A DNA stretch of 10,000 bases from NCBI RefSeq assembly GCF_020217005.1, contig NZ_JAIWOI010000013.1, positions 1-10,000 on the forward strand. The letters run 5' to 3'. This DNA comes from Rheinheimera sp. Its GTDB lineage: Bacteria > Pseudomonadota > Gammaproteobacteria > Enterobacterales > Alteromonadaceae. How positions within the stretch are numbered: position 1 is the first letter of the stretch; the number at the start of each line of letters is the position of its first letter. Below the pieces are notes generated by a model. It was not told the origin of the DNA. It ran no database searches and was given only the letters and a program-made list of their open reading frames with translations. The translations under genes and the position numbers were made by a program. Positions 7,228 to 10,000 of this stretch are shown here, in pieces.

Positions 7228-7956
7228 ATGCAAGAAAATCCTTATGGTATTGCTGCACTCTGGGCTCAGGGTGACTTGGTTATCAAAGCAGTTGCTGTGA
7301 TGCTACTGCTGATGTCTGTTGCCAGTTGGTCTGTCATTGTGATCCGGGCAGTCAGTCTATGGCGCTTAAAACGCATCAGCAGAGCCAGTAATGATTTCTG
7401 GCATGCGCATAGTTTTACTGAAGGTTTACGTATTTTAAGTTCGGCCGACTCAGCCACCGGGCCTATGAACCCTTTTCGTTATATGGCGGATGAAGGTCAG
7501 GCCGCTTTGGATCACCATCAAAGTCACCAGCAAGACTTGCACGGTAATTTACCTTTAACCGAATGGCTGACCTCCTGCTTGCGTGGTGCCATAGATGAAA
7601 GTGCTGAACAGATGCAAAAGGGCCTGGCTATTCTGGCATCCGTTGGATCTACCGCGCCTTTTGTCGGTTTATTTGGCACTGTCTGGGGTATTTATCATGC
7701 GCTGGTCGGCATTGGAGTGTCCGGTCAGGCCAGCATAGATAAAGTTGCAGGCCCTGTTGGCGAGGCGCTGATCATGACAGCTTTTGGTCTGGCCGTGGCT
7801 ATTCCGGCTGTACTGGGCTACAACGCTTTGCAACGTGGCAACAAAGACGTGCTGAATAAAATGCACCGTTTTGCTCATCAGTTGCATGCCTATTTCCTGA
7901 CGGGCGCAGCGCCAAAAAGCAGTAAAGTGATAGTGCCATTAAAGGAGGCAAAATAA
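7228..7956 (+). CDS. exbB: TonB-system biopolymer transporter ExbB (MotA/TolQ/ExbB family)
   Basis: This 242-residue inner-membrane protein forms the pentameric channel of the TonB motor. Three membrane helices are visible, at about 19-41, 135-160 and 176-200. The signature GSTAPFVGLFGTVWGIYHAL (140-159) and the third helix PVGEALIMTAFGLAVAIPAV carry the polar residues of the proton path. E179 corresponds to the essential glutamate of E. coli ExbB. The cytoplasmic loop (about 45-130) has the usual length. The lack of a cleaved signal and the size near 240 fit ExbB better than TolQ, and the exbD and tonB neighbours decide it. The ribosome site is weak (GTGAG before the ATG), so it may rely on reading through from tonB. 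Its stop codon directly abuts the exbD start. Confidence 0.93.
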   Translation: MQENPYGIAALWAQGDLVIKAVAVMLLLMSVASWSVIVIRAVSLWRLKRISRASNDFWHAHSFTEGLRILSSADSATGPMNPFRYMADEGQAALDHHQSHQQDLHGNLPLTEWLTSCLRGAIDESAEQMQKGLAILASVGSTAPFVGLFGTVWGIYHALVGIGVSGQASIDKVAGPVGEALIMTAFGLAVAIPAVLGYNALQRGNKDVLNKMHRFAHQLHAYFLTGAAPKSSKVIVPLKEAK

Positions 7957-8370
7957 ATGGCTTTTGGTGGCGGTTTTGATCCAGACAATGAAGTGATGAG
8001 CGAAATCAATATGACACCGCTGGTTGATGTGATGCTGGTGCTACTGATTATTTTTATTATCACAGTGCCAGTGCTCACCCACAGCGTGAAAGTGGATTTA
8101 CCTCGTGTCAGCAATGAAAAGCAGGAAATCAAACCTCAAACTATCACCTTAACAGTCAAGGCAGATGGTACTGTGTTTTGGGATGACGCACCTGTTGATG
8201 CAGCTACGCTTGAGCTGAAACTTGCCGAACAAGCACAAAAACAGCCACAGCCTGAAGTGCATATCCGCGGTGACAAAACTGCGCCTTATGAGCATGTGCT
8301 GAAAACTATGGCCGCGGTACAGCAGTCTGGGTTGTTAAAACTAGGGTTTATCAGCGAACCAGCGCACTGA
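7957..8370 (+). CDS. exbD: TonB-system biopolymer transporter ExbD (TolR/ExbD family)
   Basis: This 137-residue protein has a short cytoplasmic N-terminus, one membrane helix (about 22-42) and a periplasmic domain. The signature EINMTPLVDVMLVLLIIFI includes D24, equivalent to the essential Asp25 of E. coli ExbD that carries protons. HIRGDKTAPYEHVLKTMAAVQQSGLLKLGFI is the conserved C-terminal fold. It is part of the ExbB-ExbD motor that energises TonB. A strong AAAGGAGG ribosome site at 7941-7948 lies inside the end of exbB, and the ATG follows the exbB stop with no gap, so the two are coupled. It is the last gene of the iron operon, since a terminator spans its stop codon. Confidence 0.94.
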   Translation: MAFGGGFDPDNEVMSEINMTPLVDVMLVLLIIFIITVPVLTHSVKVDLPRVSNEKQEIKPQTITLTVKADGTVFWDDAPVDAATLELKLAEQAQKQPQPEVHIRGDKTAPYEHVLKTMAAVQQSGLLKLGFISEPAH

Positions 8371-8397
8371 AAGATCTGCGTCGCTGTTCGTTTTTTT
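8353..8397 (+). terminator. Rho-independent terminator after exbD
   Basis: CGAACCAGCG (8355-8364) pairs with CGCTGTTCG (8382-8390) with one bulged C, and weak pairs extend outward. Seven Ts follow at 8391-8397. The 5' arm lies inside the last codons of exbD and the loop spans its stop codon. This ends the receptor-to-exbD block before the peroxidase gene. Confidence 0.75.
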
Positions 8398-8416
8398 GCA
8401 TCAGCTTTATCAGTTA

Positions 8417-8441
8417 AATTAAATTGCACACAATTTAATTG
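8417..8441. promoter_or_regulatory. OhrR/MarR-type operator upstream of the thiol peroxidase
   Basis: Arms AATTAAATTG (8417-8426) and CAATTTAATT (8431-8440) form a perfect 10-bp inverted repeat around CACA. The right arm with the next G is itself dyad-symmetric (CAATT-T-AATTG, 8431-8441). The pattern of ACAATT/AATTGT units strongly recalls the operators of OhrR, the MarR-family sensor of organic hydroperoxides. It overlaps the -35 element of the promoter, so binding would repress. No ohrR gene is in the window. Confidence 0.6.
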
Positions 8442-8452
8442 TTAGGCATTAT
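8424..8452 (+). promoter_or_regulatory. Sigma70 promoter for the thiol peroxidase
   Basis: TTGCAC (8424-8429), a 17-bp spacer and CATTAT (8447-8452) make a good -35/-10 pair, four to five matches each with ideal spacing. It leaves a leader of about 50 bases before the ATG at 8512. Confidence 0.6.
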
Positions 8453-8511
8453 GTTTGCACTTTCAGTCGTTACTGGATCCCGAACCGCAGAGCGCAACAG
8501 AGGAACATCGT

Positions 8512-9003
8512 ATGTCAAACCCAATTTTTGATTTAGCAGTGACCAACATTAAAGGCCAACAGGTTGAATTAAAAGACTATCAGGGCAAAGTGCTGCTGAT
8601 AGTCAACACCGCCAGCAAATGCGGTTTTACACCTCAGTACAAAGGTTTAGAAGAACTGTACCAGAAGTATAAAGCTCAGGGCCTTGAGATTTTAGGTTTT
8701 CCCTGTAACCAGTTTGGTAAGCAGGAGCAGGGCAACGAAAGCGAAATCAACGAGTTTTGTGAACTGAATTATGGGGTGTCTTTCCCTATGTTCGCCAAGA
8801 TTGACGTGAATGGCCCAGACGCTTCGCCTTTATTTAAAAACCTGAAACAACAAAAACCAGGTTTATTGGGCTCAGAATCCATTAAATGGAACTTCACTAA
8901 GTTTCTGATCGGCCGTGATGGTAAAGCGATTTTACGCGCAGCTCCACTGACTAAACCAGAAGATTTAGAGACCGAAATCCAGCAGGCTTTAGCGGCAAAA
9001 TAA
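8512..9003 (+). CDS. Glutathione peroxidase-family thiol peroxidase
   Basis: This 163-residue peroxidase reduces hydrogen peroxide and organic hydroperoxides. Signatures in order are [10 protein letters not shown], with peroxidatic cysteine C37 (not selenocysteine), [14 protein letters not shown] with Q71, and [12 protein letters not shown] with W126 and N127, completing the Cys-Gln-Trp-Asn active site. C83 in NEFCELNYG sits where the resolving cysteine of the two-cysteine group lies, so thioredoxin is a likely electron donor despite the family name. Length is typical of short bacterial members; E. coli BtuE is longer. The ATG at 8512 has GAGGAA at about 8499-8504 and begins with the conserved [11 protein letters not shown]. 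An upstream TTG at 8455 would add 19 residues, but it has no ribosome site and lies directly after the promoter. There is no signal peptide, so it is cytoplasmic. The OhrR-like operator fits peroxide induction. Confidence 0.93.
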   Translation: MSNPIFDLAVTNIKGQQVELKDYQGKVLLIVNTASKCGFTPQYKGLEELYQKYKAQGLEILGFPCNQFGKQEQGNESEINEFCELNYGVSFPMFAKIDVNGPDASPLFKNLKQQKPGLLGSESIKWNFTKFLIGRDGKAILRAAPLTKPEDLETEIQQALAAK

Positions 9004-9029
9004 GTCTTTTTGATCAAATGGATATCGTA

Positions 9030-9051
9030 GGGGCGACCTTTATGGTCGCCC
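9030..9051. repeat. REP-like palindrome with GGGCGACC arms
   Basis: GGGCGACC (9031-9038) pairs perfectly with GGTCGCCC (9044-9051) around TTTAT. No T-run follows on either side, so it is a poor intrinsic terminator. From memory, GTAGGGGCGACC...GGTCGCCC units recur between genes in many bacteria. Their antisense reading gives a peptide like GDHKGRPY that is often misannotated as protein, as it would be here. It may protect the 3' end of the peroxidase message. Confidence 0.55.
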
Positions 9052-9096
9052 ATCTTGTGTGAAAGTCCGTCTGGTTTTTACAGCAAGAACACATGT

Positions 9097-9243
9097 AAAA
9101 AATCGCCTGAAGACAGAGGTGTAATCAGGCGCAAAGTACACAAGGCTGGGATCGGTTGTATCAAGACCTGTCTCTTTGACAACCCGTTCATCGTACAGCG
9201 AGAACGAGACAAAGTGTGCGCCTATCCGGAATCTCTAGCCTTG
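9097..9243 (-). ncRNA. Candidate structured small RNA with intrinsic terminator
   Basis: Read on the minus strand, the order is as follows. A 5' arm CAAGGCT (9243-9237) pairs with AGCCTTG (9147-9141), extended inward by G-U, G-C and G-U pairs. Inside is hairpin A, CGTTC-TCG with CGA-GAACG (9206-9185), one bulge. Directly abutting it is hairpin B, GGTTGT with ACAACC (9184-9154), with further inner pairs. After the closing stem comes a separate hairpin CGCCTGA/TCAGGCG (9131-9125 and 9110-9104), then A and six Ts (9102-9097), an intrinsic terminator. The T-run is on this strand only, which sets the direction. Length would be about 150 nt. It is convergent with the peroxidase gene and has no downstream gene on its own strand, so a trans-acting RNA is likelier than a leader. 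I do not recognise it as 6S, tmRNA, RNase P RNA, CsrB, Spot 42 or GcvB. A relic of a mobile element is the main alternative. Confidence 0.5.
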
Positions 9244-9384
9244 ATATAGAACAATAAAGCAATCGAATTGGCTGAGTGCTTTGTACCTTGTTCAATTGCA
9301 GCGCTGATAACTTCAGGGAATCAGCCTGTTTCCATGCACAGACTAATAATTGCTGTTTTCCCCCTTGCTTAACGCCTGAGTTTT

Positions 9385-9413
9385 TTGAACACTAGCGCGC
9401 TGTTTGGTATTTT
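9385..9413 (+). promoter_or_regulatory. Sigma70 promoter for the EamA transporter
   Basis: TTGAAC (9385-9390), a 17-bp spacer and TATTTT (9408-9413) form a good -35/-10 pair. It would give a leader of only a few bases before the ATG at 9427, so translation may start near the 5' end of the message. AGG at 9420-9422 is the only, weak, ribosome-site candidate. Confidence 0.55.
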
Positions 9414-9426
9414 ATTTTTAGGTCAT

Positions 9427-10000
9427 ATGAAAACTCCGGCTGTTCACCATTCCGACCACCCTACCAAAGGGATTTTATGTATGCTGTTGGCTGTTGGCAT
9501 GTTCTGCGCTATGGACGCCTGCATGAAACAGCTGACACAGCATTATGGCCCTATGCAAATTGCCAGTCTGCGGGCCATGTTCGCCTGGCCTTTGATTGTA
9601 GGTTGGTTAGTGAGTACCAACAGAGTGCAACACTTGCTGAATTCACGCTGGTCTTTGCACTTGTTGCGGGCCGTGCTTGGCATAGTGATGTTATCGGCTT
9701 TTGTTTACGCTATTCAAAGCTTATCGCTGGCTGACGCCTACGCTATTTTTTTTGCAGCCCCGCTGCTAATTACGGCGATGTCGGTCTGGTTGTTAGGGGA
9801 GCATGTGCAACTGCGGCAATGGATCGCCATTGGGGTTGGCATGTTGGCCGTGATTTTTATGCTAAAACCCGAAGGTGAGCAGTTACTGAGTTTAGGCGCT
9901 CTTGCGGCTTTGGTTTCGGCTCTTTGTTATGCAATCTCGGCTATTACTGTGCGTGTATTATCCCGTACCGACAATAGCGGCAATATGGTGTTTTGGCTGA
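9427..10000 (+). CDS. EamA-family (DMT superfamily) transporter, N-terminal part
   Basis: The gene starts at ATG 9427 and is open to the right edge, leaving 191 residues of an expected 290-300. After a short His-rich cytoplasmic start (MKTPAVHHSDH), hydrophobic helices follow at about 15-32, 44-62, 76-96, 99-121, 131-147 and 153-176. The first half has the EamA pattern: a first helix LAVGMFCAMDACMKQLTQHYG, then IASLRAMFAWPLIVG, then SLADAYAIFFAAPLLITAMSVWLLGEHV near the end of the repeat, then LRQWIAIGVGMLAVIFMLKP. The second repeat begins at GALAALVSALCYAISAITVRVLSR. Family members are inner-membrane exporters or importers of small metabolites such as amino acids, nucleosides or SAM. The substrate cannot be told here. 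It has its own promoter and is not co-transcribed with the peroxidase. Confidence 0.9.
   Translation, partial: MKTPAVHHSDHPTKGILCMLLAVGMFCAMDACMKQLTQHYGPMQIASLRAMFAWPLIVGWLVSTNRVQHLLNSRWSLHLLRAVLGIVMLSAFVYAIQSLSLADAYAIFFAAPLLITAMSVWLLGEHVQLRQWIAIGVGMLAVIFMLKPEGEQLLSLGALAALVSALCYAISAITVRVLSRTDNSGNMVFWL

Larger units (their letters stand above)
9004..9426. other. Intergenic region with repeat, candidate small RNA and transporter promoter
   Basis: This 423-bp gap has no credible protein gene. It contains the REP-like hairpin (9030-9051), the structured minus-strand element (about 9097-9243) and the transporter promoter (9385-9413), each listed separately. In 9244-9384 I see only a short GCTGAT/ATCAGC dyad (9303-9308 and 9320-9325) and AT-rich sequence. 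A promoter for the small RNA should lie there, but I could not place one convincingly. Confidence 0.6.

Noticed and set aside
8455..8511. Extended TTG start for the peroxidase
   Set aside because: It sits directly after the -10 element, leaving no room for a ribosome site. The extra 19 residues look non-native, and the ATG at 8512 has GAGGAA.
8769..9053. Minus-strand frame starting MGDHKGRPY
   Set aside because: The start is the antisense reading of the REP-like palindrome and the rest is antisense to the peroxidase.
9055..9249. Plus-strand 64-codon open frame, and minus-strand open stretches in the same place
   Set aside because: Open frames exist in several phases over the folded element with no ribosome site or family match. 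RNA structure explains the base pattern better.
9054..9426. tRNA, CRISPR array or integron attC site
   Set aside because: No T-loop or CCA pattern, no regularly spaced repeats, and no GTTRRRY/RYYYAAC core pair were found.
9477..9734. Plus-strand frame of 85 codons near the right end
   Set aside because: It is an out-of-frame reading within the EamA transporter, whose own frame from 9427 is open to the window edge with clear membrane helices.

Overview
The window looks like chromosomal DNA of a gammaproteobacterium of the Alteromonas/Rheinheimera/Shewanella kind. GC is moderate, protein matches are closest to E. coli-type CobB, Fiu, YbiX and ExbB/ExbD, and Fur-like and Pho-box-like sites have the enterobacterial form. 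The genus is an inference from protein flavour, not a measurement.

Layout. 1-445 (minus): N-terminal part of a Tat-exported PhoX-type phosphatase, running off the left edge, with a three-repeat Pho box upstream. 636-1340 (minus): CobB-type sirtuin deacylase. 1341-1735: divergent intergenic region with a perfect 16-bp palindrome and a 12-bp direct repeat. 1736-2641 (plus): cytosolic PAS-GGDEF diguanylate cyclase with an intact I-site. 2698-3297: small PepSY-type two-helix membrane protein. 3461-8370: iron-acquisition block made of a Fiu-like catecholate receptor, a YbiX/PiuC 2-oxoglutarate dioxygenase, TonB, ExbB and ExbD, with a Fur-like promoter in front, a hairpin after the receptor gene and a terminator after exbD. 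8512-9003: glutathione-peroxidase-family thiol peroxidase, preceded by a promoter overlapping an OhrR-like operator. 9004-9426: intergenic region with a REP-like hairpin and a strongly structured minus-strand element ending in a terminator, which I propose as a small RNA. 9427-10000: start of an EamA-family transporter, cut by the right edge.

How the genes fit together. The receptor, its dioxygenase partner and the TonB-ExbB-ExbD motor form a nearly self-contained uptake unit for catecholate-type ferric siderophores: receptor in the outer membrane, energy from the inner-membrane motor, PiuC/YbiX as the usual cytoplasmic neighbour. The PepSY protein just upstream may help with iron release or reduction. 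Three promoters carry recognisable stress-response sites: phosphate (Pho box, phoX), iron (Fur, receptor) and organic peroxide (OhrR-like, peroxidase).

The least explained signal is the minus-strand structured element at about 9097-9243. It has a long-range closing stem, two directly abutting internal hairpins and a separate terminator hairpin with a U-tract. I could not match it to an RNA family I know.
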